Below are positions 1 to 6,475 of a stretch of 9,681 nt of DNA, one piece after another. The position numbers and the translations under genes are program-made. Position 1 is the first letter of the stretch. Each line of letters starts with the position of its first letter. The DNA lies in assembly GCA_002352285.1 (NCBI GenBank), contig DEIC01000092.1, positions 1,770 to 11,450 of the forward strand. Direction: 5' to 3'. The notes below the pieces were generated by a model. It was given only the letters and a program-made list of their open reading frames with translations, searched no databases and was not told the origin of the DNA. This DNA is from Alphaproteobacteria bacterium UBA2784 (GTDB lineage Bacteria; Pseudomonadota; Alphaproteobacteria; Micropepsales; Micropepsaceae).

Positions 1-234
1 CCGACCGACCATCTGAAGATCATGGCGCTGTGCGAGGCCGCCCTGATGTTCGCGCGCGAAGTGCTGAAGCCCGGCGGCGCCTTTGTCGCCAAGGTGCTTC
101 AGGGCGGCACCGAACGCAGCCTGCTCGAAGAAATGAAACGCTCCTTTGCCAGGGTTGCGCACGCCAAGCCGCCGTCGAGCCGCGCGGACTCGGCCGAGAT
201 GTATGTCGTCGCCACCGGCTTCCGCCGCACGTAA
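1..234 (+). CDS. rlmE: 23S rRNA (uridine-2'-O-)-methyltransferase RlmE (FtsJ/RrmJ), 3' end only
   Basis: This is the last 77 codons of an RlmE/FtsJ-type enzyme; the gene enters from the left edge in frame with base 1. The family uses S-adenosylmethionine to 2'-O-methylate the 23S rRNA A-loop uridine (U2552 in E. coli) in the assembling large subunit. Visible are the conserved segment LKPGGAFVAKVLQGG, whose lysine (residue 31 of the fragment) aligns with the catalytic lysine before the QG motif, then KPPSSRADSAEMYVVATGF. In that stretch the glutamate before MYVVATG aligns with the last residue of the K-D-K-E tetrad. The SAM-binding N-terminal half lies outside the window. The stop is at 232-234, and a convergent gene ends 18 bp further on. 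The family call is secure; only the fragment's completeness upstream is unknown. Confidence 0.93.
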   Translation, partial: PTDHLKIMALCEAALMFAREVLKPGGAFVAKVLQGGTERSLLEEMKRSFARVAHAKPPSSRADSAEMYVVATGFRRT

Positions 235-252
235 TCCTGGTGCTGCCTGTGT

Positions 253-675
253 TCACTCCGCGCAGGGAAATTTTTCGGCAAGTGCTGCTGACGTAACTTC
301 AAACGCAGGCTCGCCTCCGCGTGCTGCATCCGCCGCGACATAGGCCGTCACGATCTGCGCGAATTCCTTGAACGACAGGAATTCGGGAAAGGCGATGCAG
401 CGCATCTCCTCGCCCGCACCCGGCCCGCCACCCTGAAGCGAGGCATCAAGCGCCGCCTGCGACTGGGCCTCGAACACGCGCACGAAATTGCCGAGATAGG
501 CCTTGCACGCATCCGGGCGCGACAGCGCATTCTCCGGCGCGCCGTCCTCGGCGCTGGCAAGCGCCTGACAGGCAGCCTGCAACTGCGCGCCGGTTTCAAT
601 CGGCTTTCCGGGATTGGCCAGAGCAGGTGCCGCCAAAAGGGCAACGGCCGCAGCCGCAAGAACGATTCGGGACAT
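253..675 (-). CDS. Secreted small protein, Rap1a/Tai-like
   Basis: A 140-residue protein predicted to be exported. Residues 1-20 (MSRIVLAAAAVALLAAPALA) form a clear signal peptide with an ALA cleavage site. The mature part has four cysteines (36, 57, 93, 138). Its layout of QLQAACQAL, CKAYLGNFV, RCIAFPE and a C-terminal ALAEKFPC is typical of the Rap1a/Tai family, whose name comes from periplasmic immunity proteins against type VI secretion effectors. Many members sit in genomes as orphans of unknown role, and no effector or secretion gene is visible here, so an immunity function is not claimed. The chosen ATG (675) has GGAGG six bases upstream; the ATG two codons earlier (681) abuts that GGAGG with no spacing. 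The gene converges on rlmE and diverges from guaB. The family assignment comes from pattern recognition and should be confirmed by an HMM search. Confidence 0.78.
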   Translation of the reverse strand: MSRIVLAAAAVALLAAPALANPGKPIETGAQLQAACQALASAEDGAPENALSRPDACKAYLGNFVRVFEAQSQAALDASLQGGGPGAGEEMRCIAFPEFLSFKEFAQIVTAYVAADAARGGEPAFEVTSAALAEKFPCAE

Positions 676-847
676 CTTCATCCTCCGCTGTAACCAGGAT
701 CGAAGCTGCGATGGTCTGGCGCAACGACGCGCCCGGCAATGCGTTAGATCAAGGAATCCGCCATTCAGCCCGCAGCATGTGGCGGGCAACAACCGCCGGA
801 TTCCCCGAATTCTGCGTTAAACGCACACGCGATCACACAGAATCCGC

Positions 848-876
848 TTGGCACCGCGCCTGCCATGCGATACATC
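848..876 (+). promoter_or_regulatory. Candidate sigma-70 promoter of guaB
   Basis: TTGGCA (848-853) is one base away from the -35 consensus. A poor -10, TACATC, lies at 871-876 after a 17-bp spacer, with the overlapping GATACA at 869-874 as an alternative. The predicted transcript start would lie about 30 bases upstream of the guaB Shine-Dalgarno and start codon. A GAATC site (840-844) abuts the -35. The -10 matches the consensus at only three positions, so this is a tentative call. Confidence 0.3.
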
Positions 877-914
877 GCGCGCCACTTCAAAGGCGGCCGC
901 AAACGGAGGTTCGC

Positions 915-2381
915 TTGGCAATCCGGGAAGCGTTGACGTTTGACGACGTGCTGCTTGTGCCTGCGGCCTCGGACGTCCTTCCTGCGCAAGCAGACACGCG
1001 CACACGCCTGACCCGCACGGTCGAACTCAACATTCCCCTGATCTCGGCGGCCATGGACACGGTCACGGAATCGCGTCTGGCGATTGCGATGGCGCAGGCC
1101 GGCGGCATCGGCGTTCTTCACCGCAACATGACGCCCGCCGAACAGGCGGAAGAAGTGCGCCGCGTGAAGAAATATGAAAGCGGCATGGTGGTGAATCCTG
1201 TCACCATCGGACCCGAACAGACGCTGGCCGAGGCGCTGGCGCTGATGGAGCGCCACAACATCTCCGGCATTCCGGTGGTGGAGAAGCCCAAGGGCAAGCT
1301 GGTCGGCATCCTGACCAACCGCGACGTCCGCTTTGCCAGCGACCCGAACGAGAAGGTCGCGCATCTGATGACGCGCGAAAACCTCGTCACCGTGCGCGAC
1401 GGCGTCAGCAAGGACGAGGCCAAGCGCCTTCTGCACAAGCACCGCATCGAAAAGCTGCTGGTCGTCGATGATGCCTTCCGCTGCGTCGGTCTCATCACGG
1501 TCAAGGATATTGAAAAGGCGCAGTTGCATCCCCAGGCGGCGAAAGATCCGCAAGGCCGCCTGCGCGTGGCTGCGGCCACCACAGTCGGCGATGACGGCTT
1601 TGCCCGCGCCGAGGAATTGATGGCGGCGGGCGTTGACGTGCTGGTGGTTGATACGGCGCACGGCCATTCGCTGCGCGTGCTGGAGCAGGTCAATCGCATC
1701 AAGAAGCAGTCGAATGAGGTGCAGATCATTGCGGGCAATGTCGCAACCGCGTCTGCCGCGCGCGCGCTGATCGAAAGCGGTGCGGATGCGATCAAGGTGG
1801 GCATCGGCCCCGGCTCGATCTGCACTACGCGCATTGTGGCGGGTGTAGGCGTGCCCCAGCTGACGGCGATCATGGATGTGGTGGGCGAGGCGCGCAAATC
1901 GAACGTACCGGTGATCGCCGATGGCGGCATCAAATTCTCCGGCGATCTCGCCAAGGCGATTGCGGCGGGCGCGGACTGCGCGATGATCGGCTCGCTTCTG
2001 GCGGGCACGGAAGAAAGCCCCGGCGAAGTGTTCCTCTATCAGGGCCGCTCCTATAAGGCCTATCGCGGCATGGGCTCGCTGGGCGCCATGGCGCGTGGCT
2101 CGGCTGACCGCTACTTCCAGCAGGAAGTGAAGGACACGCTGAAGCTCGTGCCCGAGGGTGTCGAGGGTCAGGTGCCGTTCAAGGGGCCGAGCGGCAGCGT
2201 GCTGCACCAGCTCGTCGGTGGTCTGCGCGCGGCAATGGGCTATACCGGCTGCCGCACCATTGCCGAGCTGCAGCAGAAGGCCGAGTTTGTGCGCATCACG
2301 GGTGCAGGCCAGCGCGAAAGCCACGTGCACAGCGTCACCATCACGCGCGAAACCCCCAACTATCCGCGTGAGACGGGATGA
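915..2381 (+). CDS. guaB: Inosine-5'-monophosphate dehydrogenase GuaB
   Basis: GuaB is a cytosolic enzyme that oxidises IMP to XMP with NAD+, the first committed step to GMP. I place the start at TTG 915: ACGGAGG lies just upstream, the N-terminus becomes (M)AIREALTFDDVLLVPA as in the family, and the length becomes 488 residues, the usual size. The open frame runs further upstream, to 627, but that part has no family match. The TIM barrel is interrupted by two CBS domains at about residues 91-140 and 150-202. The active-site loop GPGSICTTR carries catalytic Cys303, DGGIKFSGD (336-344) binds phosphate, and GSADRY contributes the flap Arg399-Tyr400. The C-terminus SHVHSVTITRETPNY is typical. 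The stop codon overlaps the rsmB start (ATGA), so the two are probably translationally coupled. All key residues are present. Confidence 0.98.
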   Translation: MAIREALTFDDVLLVPAASDVLPAQADTRTRLTRTVELNIPLISAAMDTVTESRLAIAMAQAGGIGVLHRNMTPAEQAEEVRRVKKYESGMVVNPVTIGPEQTLAEALALMERHNISGIPVVEKPKGKLVGILTNRDVRFASDPNEKVAHLMTRENLVTVRDGVSKDEAKRLLHKHRIEKLLVVDDAFRCVGLITVKDIEKAQLHPQAAKDPQGRLRVAAATTVGDDGFARAEELMAAGVDVLVVDTAHGHSLRVLEQVNRIKKQSNEVQIIAGNVATASAARALIESGADAIKVGIGPGSICTTRIVAGVGVPQLTAIMDVVGEARKSNVPVIADGGIKFSGDLAKAIAAGADCAMIGSLLAGTEESPGEVFLYQGRSYKAYRGMGSLGAMARGSADRYFQQEVKDTLKLVPEGVEGQVPFKGPSGSVLHQLVGGLRAAMGYTGCRTIAELQQKAEFVRITGAGQRESHVHSVTITRETPNYPRETG

Positions 2382-3610
2382 CCCCCGCGGCCCGCATTCT
2401 GGCCGCAATCAACATCCTTGAGGGCCTTGCCGCGTCAGCAGTTCCCGCTGACCGCTACCTTTCGGAATGGGCGCGCGCCAACCGCTTTGCCGGCAGTGCC
2501 GATCGCCGCGCGATTGCAGCCCTTGTCTATCGCGCGATCCGGCTGCACGGCTATCTGGCAGCCGCCAGCGAGGGCTCTGCGACGCCGCGCGAAAACATCA
2601 TCGCGCTTCTGGCGCGCGAGGGCATGGAGGAGGGCGCCATCAGCGCCGTCTTCAATGGCATGCGCCACGCACCCGCACCGCTGACGGCGGATGAGCGCAA
2701 AACCATCGCGCGCGCCAAAGTGAAAAATGACGATCCGCGCGAAAACGTGCCCGCGTTTCTTGTGCCCGAGCTGGAGCGCAGCCTGGGCGATGCGCTGGCC
2801 GATGAATTGCGCGCGCTGGAGGGCAGGGCGCAGCTTTGGGTGCGCGTGAATGAAAGCCGCATGTCGCGCGATGCAGCGATGGCGGCGCTGAGGCAGTTGG
2901 GCATTGACGCCGCGCCGGATGCGCGCGCACCCCGTGCGCTGCGCCTTTCAGGCGAGACCGCCGCGTTGGAGCGGCATGCGCTTTTCACCTCGGGCGCGCT
3001 GGTGGTGCAGGACCTTGCCTCACAGATCGCAGCCGCAGCGATGGAGGCAAAGCCGGGCATGCGCCTGGTTGATCTTTGCGCCGGTGCAGGCGGCAAATCG
3101 TTGGCGCTTGCCGCGAACATGGAAGGCAAGGGCACGATCCTGGCCTGCGATGTCGATGGCGTGCGGCTGGAGCGTTTGACCGCGCGCGCCGCTGCCGCAG
3201 GCGCATCAAACATCACAACCTGCGTGCTGGCGCGCAACTGGCTCGACAATGCAGCACCCCATGAGGCCATCCCGGAAAACTTCCGTGGCAGCGCCGATGG
3301 CCTGTTCATTGATGCGCCCTGTTCCGGCTCGGGCGTGTGGCGCCGCAACCCGGAGGCAAAATGGCGCCTCTCGCCGTCGCGCCTGGCTGATCTCAACAAG
3401 ACCCAAAGCGCGCTGCTCAAAGCCGCAGCCCATCTGGTAAAGCCCGGCGGCCGCGTGCTCTATGCCACCTGTTCCATCCTGCGCGCCGAGAACGAGGATG
3501 TGGCGGCAAGCGCGCCAGCCTCGCTGCAACCGCTTCAATCGTTTCGCCTGTCACCTGCCCGCGATGGCACTGACGGCTTTTTTGTTTCGACCTTCACGAA
3601 AACCAACTGA
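2378..3610 (+). CDS. rsmB: 16S rRNA (cytosine-5-)-methyltransferase, RsmB/Sun (NOL1/NOP2) family
   Basis: A 410-residue SAM-dependent RNA m5C methyltransferase. RsmB in E. coli modifies C967 of 16S rRNA. Residues 1 to about 100 are helical and NusB-like. The catalytic Rossmann domain follows: SAM-binding motif I is DLCAGAGGKSLALAA (232-246), motif IV is DAPCSGSGVWRRNP with Cys315 (needed for product release in this family), and motif VI is LYATCS with nucleophile Cys365. The ATG overlaps the guaB stop as ATGA, which sets the start and suggests termination-reinitiation from guaB. guaA begins 15 bp downstream, so the three genes most likely share a transcript. The exact target base is inferred from the family; related paralogues modify other cytosines. 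In known alphaproteobacterial genomes this family is commonly found next to gua genes. Confidence 0.93.
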   Translation: MTPAARILAAINILEGLAASAVPADRYLSEWARANRFAGSADRRAIAALVYRAIRLHGYLAAASEGSATPRENIIALLAREGMEEGAISAVFNGMRHAPAPLTADERKTIARAKVKNDDPRENVPAFLVPELERSLGDALADELRALEGRAQLWVRVNESRMSRDAAMAALRQLGIDAAPDARAPRALRLSGETAALERHALFTSGALVVQDLASQIAAAAMEAKPGMRLVDLCAGAGGKSLALAANMEGKGTILACDVDGVRLERLTARAAAAGASNITTCVLARNWLDNAAPHEAIPENFRGSADGLFIDAPCSGSGVWRRNPEAKWRLSPSRLADLNKTQSALLKAAAHLVKPGGRVLYATCSILRAENEDVAASAPASLQPLQSFRLSPARDGTDGFFVSTFTKTN

Positions 3611-3625
3611 CGGCCTCTATCTCCC

Positions 3626-5191
3626 ATGACCGCCAAGCCCGAGCATCCCGAAAACATCCTGATTATCGACTTTGGATCGCAGGTCACGCAGCTGATTGCG
3701 CGGCGCGTGCGCGAAACGGGCGTCTATTGCGAAATCCATCCGTTTCAAAGCGCAGACGCAGCGTTCCAGAGGCTTCAGCCCAAGGGCGTGATTTTTTCCG
3801 GCGGCCCGGCATCCGTGCTGGATGCGGGATCGCCGCGCGCTCCGCAAAGCGTGATTGATGCGGGCGTGCCCATCCTTGGCATCTGCTACGGCCAGCAGAC
3901 TTTGTGCACGCAATTGGGCGGCAAGGTCGAGGGCGGCCACGCGCGCGAGTTCGGCCGCGCCGATGTGCTCATCAAGCGCGCCTCGGCGCTGTTTGAGGGG
4001 TTCTGGGAAGTTGGAAAATCCTATCCCGTGTGGATGAGCCATGGTGATCGCGTCACGCAATTGCCTGCGGGCTTTGAAGTGATCGCAACGTCAGAGAATG
4101 CGCCCTTTGCCATCGCGGCAGACGAGAAGCGCAGATATTACACCACCATGTTTCACCCCGAAGTGGTGCACACGCCCGATGGCGGCAAGCTGTTGGCGAA
4201 CTTCGTGCACAAAATCGTGGGCCTGAAGTCCGACTGGTCGATGGCGGCCTATCGCAAGGAGATGATCGCCAAAATCCGCGCGCAGGTGGGCAGCGGCAAG
4301 GTGATCTGCGGCCTTTCGGGCGGCGTGGATTCATCGGTTGCCGCCGTGCTGATCCACGAGGCCATCGGCGACAACCTGACCTGCATCTTTGTTGACCACG
4401 GATTGATGCGCAAGAACGAGGCGGAGGAAGTGGTGGCCATGTTCCGCGGCCATTACAACATTCCCCTCGTGCATGTGGATGCGTCCGACATGTTCATCAA
4501 CGCGCTGGAGGGCGAAAGCGACCCCGAGAAAAAGCGCAAGACGATTGGCCGCCTCTTCATCGACGTGTTCGAGAAAGAAGCAAAGAAAGTGGGCGGCGCA
4601 AAGTTCCTCGCGCAGGGCACGCTTTACCCCGACGTGATTGAAAGCGTGTCGTTCTCCGGCGGGCCGTCAGTCACGATCAAATCGCATCACAATGTCGGCG
4701 GCCTGCCGGAACGTATGCACATGGCCCTCGTCGAACCCTTGCGCGAATTGTTCAAGGATGAAGTGCGGGCATTGGGCCGCGAATTGGGCCTGCCGGAGCG
4801 TTTCATTGGCCGCCATCCCTTTCCCGGCCCGGGCCTTGCCATCCGCCTGCCCGGCGGCGTGACGCGCGAGAAAATCCGCATCCTGCAGGAGGCCGACGCC
4901 ATCTATCTCGACGAGATCAGGAAGGCGGGCCTCTATGACAAAATCTGGCAGGCCTTTGCCGTGCTCACCAACGTGCAGACCGTGGGCGTGATGGGCGATG
5001 GCCGCACCTATGAATATGTCTGTGCCCTGCGCGCCGTGACATCGGTGGATGGCATGACGGCGGATTTCTATCCCTTCGAGATGGCGTTCCTTGGCCGTGT
5101 GGCAACCCGCATCATCAACGAAGTCCGCGGCATCAACCGCGTGGTCTATGACGTAACATCCAAACCACCCGGAACGATTGAGTGGGAGTAG
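3626..5191 (+). CDS. guaA: GMP synthase (glutamine-hydrolysing) GuaA
   Basis: GuaA converts XMP to GMP using ATP and ammonia taken from glutamine, completing the pathway begun by GuaB. It has 521 residues, normal for the family. The N-terminal class I glutamine amidotransferase domain (about 10-200) shows nucleophile Cys87 in GICYGQQ and His177/Glu179 in FHPEV, completing the triad. The ATP pyrophosphatase domain begins with the PP-loop LSGGVDSS (230-237). The C-terminal dimerisation domain carries RHPFPGPGLAIR (396-407) and ends with the signature KPPGTIEWE. No good Shine-Dalgarno precedes ATG 3626 (upstream bases are CTATCTCCC), so translation may depend on ribosomes finishing rsmB 15 bp upstream. 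No convincing terminator follows, so read-through into vapBC is possible. Confidence 0.98.
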   Translation: MTAKPEHPENILIIDFGSQVTQLIARRVRETGVYCEIHPFQSADAAFQRLQPKGVIFSGGPASVLDAGSPRAPQSVIDAGVPILGICYGQQTLCTQLGGKVEGGHAREFGRADVLIKRASALFEGFWEVGKSYPVWMSHGDRVTQLPAGFEVIATSENAPFAIAADEKRRYYTTMFHPEVVHTPDGGKLLANFVHKIVGLKSDWSMAAYRKEMIAKIRAQVGSGKVICGLSGGVDSSVAAVLIHEAIGDNLTCIFVDHGLMRKNEAEEVVAMFRGHYNIPLVHVDASDMFINALEGESDPEKKRKTIGRLFIDVFEKEAKKVGGAKFLAQGTLYPDVIESVSFSGGPSVTIKSHHNVGGLPERMHMALVEPLRELFKDEVRALGRELGLPERFIGRHPFPGPGLAIRLPGGVTREKIRILQEADAIYLDEIRKAGLYDKIWQAFAVLTNVQTVGVMGDGRTYEYVCALRAVTSVDGMTADFYPFEMAFLGRVATRIINEVRGINRVVYDVTSKPPGTIEWE

Positions 5192-5198
5192 GGGTTGC

Positions 5199-5227
5199 TT
5201 GCAAGTGCGCCATAGATGATGTATATA
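5199..5227 (+). promoter_or_regulatory. Promoter of the vapBC module
   Basis: TTGCAA (5199-5204), a spacer of exactly 17 bp, and TATATA (5222-5227) form the best sigma-70-like promoter in the window. The -10 sits inside the left arm and centre of the adjacent inverted repeat, so a protein bound to the repeat would block RNA polymerase. The predicted transcript start is near 5234, about 26 bases before the vapB ATG. Confidence 0.62.
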
Positions 5228-5241
5228 CATGATATACATCA
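5217..5241. promoter_or_regulatory. Inverted-repeat operator, probable VapB/VapBC binding site
   Basis: Perfect 10-bp arms TGATGTATAT (5217-5226) and ATATACATCA (5232-5241) flank a 5-bp centre, ACATG. The repeat is AT-rich against a GC-rich background, overlaps the -10 of the vapBC promoter and ends 18 bp before the vapB ATG. Type II antitoxins usually bind such palindromes as dimers to repress their own operon. The sequence is seen directly; VapB as the ligand is inferred from position. Confidence 0.68.
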
Positions 5242-5259
5242 CTTGTACGGGTGCGCGGC

Positions 5260-5496
5260 ATGTCCCTCCAGATCGCCAATCCAAAGGTCGTCGCCAAGAT
5301 TGCCAAGCTGGCGAAGGCAAAGGGCATGACCAAGACGGCTCTGGTCGAAAAGGCCGTCGATGCGTTGGCTGCCGAAGATGCGCCAAAGCGGCGGCGCGGA
5401 CGCATTGAGGCGCTCCTCCAGCAGCTCGACCGGGTTCCTGATCGCCCGGATGCATTTGATCCCCTGCAGTGGGATGAAAACGGGCTGCCGCGGTGA
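5260..5496 (+). CDS. vapB: VapB-type antitoxin (Rv0623-like transcription factor family)
   Basis: A 78-residue antitoxin that should neutralise the VapC toxin encoded immediately after it and repress the shared promoter. The N-terminus MSLQIANPKVVAKIAKLAKA is typical of the Rv0623-like VapB family (MSLxIxNPxV start, then a helical DNA-binding segment MTKTALVEKAVDALAAE). The C-terminal half (about 40-78) is a basic KRRRGRIEALLQQL helix followed by an extended tail, the part that usually wraps the toxin. I prefer ATG 5260 because it gives the family N-terminus; an in-frame GTG at 5251 would add three residues, and neither start has a strong Shine-Dalgarno. The stop overlaps the vapC start (GTGA). 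The proposed operator and promoter lie just upstream. Confidence 0.9.
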   Translation: MSLQIANPKVVAKIAKLAKAKGMTKTALVEKAVDALAAEDAPKRRRGRIEALLQQLDRVPDRPDAFDPLQWDENGLPR

Positions 5497-5885
5497 TCGT
5501 CGCCGATAAATCGGCGCTGGTGGCCATCGTCCTCAACGAGCCGGAGCGGGCGGCATTTCTTGCCAAGATTGCCAGCGCCGATCTCGTGCTTGTCAGCGCG
5601 GTCTCAGTGGTTGAAGTGCGGCTATTGGTCTATGGCCGCAAGGGGCATCGGGGTGTCGTTCTCGTTGATGACCTGCTGCGCCAGCCGGAATTCGAGATCG
5701 TGCCCGCAGGTGCGGAAGAAGCCGCAGCCGCCTACGCCGCCTTTGTAACCTACGGCAAAGGGTCAGGCCACCCAGCGGCGCTCAACATCTGTGATCTGTT
5801 CAGCTATGCGCTGGCGAAGTCGCGCAGCCTCCCGCTGCTGTTCAAAGGTGACGACTTCGCAAAGACGGATATTGAGCAGGCCTGA
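5493..5885 (+). CDS. vapC: VapC-type PIN-domain ribonuclease toxin
   Basis: A 130-residue PIN-domain protein, the expected size for VapC toxins, which cleave RNA (often tRNA or rRNA) using metal-binding acidic residues. The predicted acidic set is intact: Asp5 in MIVADKSAL, Glu41 in SVVEVRLL, Asp101 in NICDLFSYALAK and Asp120 in KGDDF. The block GHPAALNICDLFSYALAK...LPLLFKGDDFAKTDIE is strongly characteristic. The start is GTG 5493, overlapping the vapB stop as GTGA, which supports co-translation at a fixed toxin:antitoxin ratio. One odd point is Lys6 directly after the first catalytic Asp, where VapC proteins normally have Thr, Ser or Ala. Otherwise the gene looks functional, with no frameshift or truncation. 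The RNA target cannot be predicted from sequence alone. Confidence 0.93.
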   Translation: MIVADKSALVAIVLNEPERAAFLAKIASADLVLVSAVSVVEVRLLVYGRKGHRGVVLVDDLLRQPEFEIVPAGAEEAAAAYAAFVTYGKGSGHPAALNICDLFSYALAKSRSLPLLFKGDDFAKTDIEQA

Positions 5886-5897
5886 GCAAAGGCTCGC

Positions 5898-5915
5898 GCT
5901 TGCCGCAAGGCAAGC
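5898..5915. terminator. Stem-loop between convergent vapC and DUF1428 gene
   Basis: Perfect 7-bp stem GCTTGCC/GGCAAGC closed by a GCAA (GNRA-type) tetraloop, located in the 39-bp gap between two convergent stop codons. There is no clear U-run on either side, so it may act as a weak bidirectional terminator or as an mRNA 3'-end protector rather than a classical intrinsic terminator. Confidence 0.5.
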
Positions 5916-5924
5916 CGCTGCTCA

Positions 5925-6332
5925 CTACCACCCCACCATCTCCATGAACCCGCCGAAGATCAGGCGCTTGCCGTCGAACACGACTTCGCCGGGTTTCATG
6001 AATTCATGCATCCGCTTGTCTGCCATCACCGCCTTGTTGATGCGGTCGCGGTCCTTGCGCGAGGCATAGGTGATCCACGCAAAGATCACCACTTCGTCTT
6101 CCTTCAGCTTCACGGCGCGCGGAAACGATGTCCACTTGCCCACGGGCACGTCATCGGCAACGCATTCGTGATAGGAAAGGGCGCCATGATCGCGCCAGAC
6201 CTCGCTGCCCAGCCTGGCCATCTCTTTATAGCGGGCGAGTTTCGACCTCGGCACCGGGATGACAAAACCATCGACGTAAAGGCTCGTCGATTTTTTGGCA
6301 GCGGACTTTTTCGCGGAAGACTTTGCGGGCAT
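5925..6332 (-). CDS. DUF1428 family protein (YbaA-like) with Lys/Ser/Ala-rich N-terminal extension
   Basis: A 135-residue predicted cytosolic protein. From residue 18 on it matches the DUF1428 family (E. coli YbaA, about 117 residues): LYVDGFVIPVPRSKLARYKEMA, YHECVADDVP, FPRAVKLKEDEVVIFAWITYASRKDRDRINKAVMAD, and the ending PGEVVFDGKRLIFGGFMEM. The fold is a dimeric alpha-beta barrel type; no biochemical function is established that I know of. Residues 1-17 (MPAKSSAKKSAAKKSTS) are a basic extension that family members usually lack. The ATG at 6332 is supported by AAGGAG six bases upstream (6339-6344 on the minus strand); the frame stays open upstream, but that part looks non-coding and holds the upstream gene's terminator. 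I see no clear promoter in the short stretch after that terminator. Confidence 0.9.
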   Translation of the reverse strand: MPAKSSAKKSAAKKSTSLYVDGFVIPVPRSKLARYKEMARLGSEVWRDHGALSYHECVADDVPVGKWTSFPRAVKLKEDEVVIFAWITYASRKDRDRINKAVMADKRMHEFMKPGEVVFDGKRLIFGGFMEMVGW

Positions 6333-6375
6333 GGCGCACTCCTTGCTGGAAGCGGCGAGCGTTTCACGAAAGCGC

Positions 6376-6411
6376 AAAAGAGAAAAGGGCCGCGGCATCC
6401 CGCGACCCTTT
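6376..6411 (-). terminator. Intrinsic terminator of the outer-membrane protein gene
   Basis: Read on the minus strand, AAAGGG-T-CGCGG, loop GATG, CCGCG-G-CCCTTT forms a long stem with a single mismatch (6384-6395 against 6400-6411). A T-rich run, TTTTCTCTTTT, follows at 6386-6376. It lies 65 bp past the stop of the minus-strand OMP gene and upstream of the DUF1428 gene, so it should separate the two transcription units. Confidence 0.72.
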
Positions 6412-6475
6412 CCCTTTCGGCGCTTGCCCGGTTCCACCCCCCGATGGTTCCAGACAGCAGCCCTAGGCCCCCCGC

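Noticed and set aside
246..285. Possible rlmE terminator (CCTG...CAGG followed by a T-run near 281-285)
   Set aside because: Only four stem pairs around a 19-base loop, and it overlaps the coding end of the convergent gene; insufficient support.
814..824. Short inverted repeat GCGTT-A-AACGC upstream of guaB
   Set aside because: Five-base arms are within chance expectation and no regulator can be tied to it.
627..914. Upstream extension of the guaB frame
   Set aside because: The IMPDH family starts at the TTG 915 position, where a strong Shine-Dalgarno is found. The extension overlaps the divergent gene's signal-peptide region and has no family match.
765..2408. Long minus-strand frame (547 codons) antisense to guaB
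   Set aside because: Arg/His/Ala/Gln-rich shadow of a strongly conserved gene; no recognisable domain or ribosome binding site.
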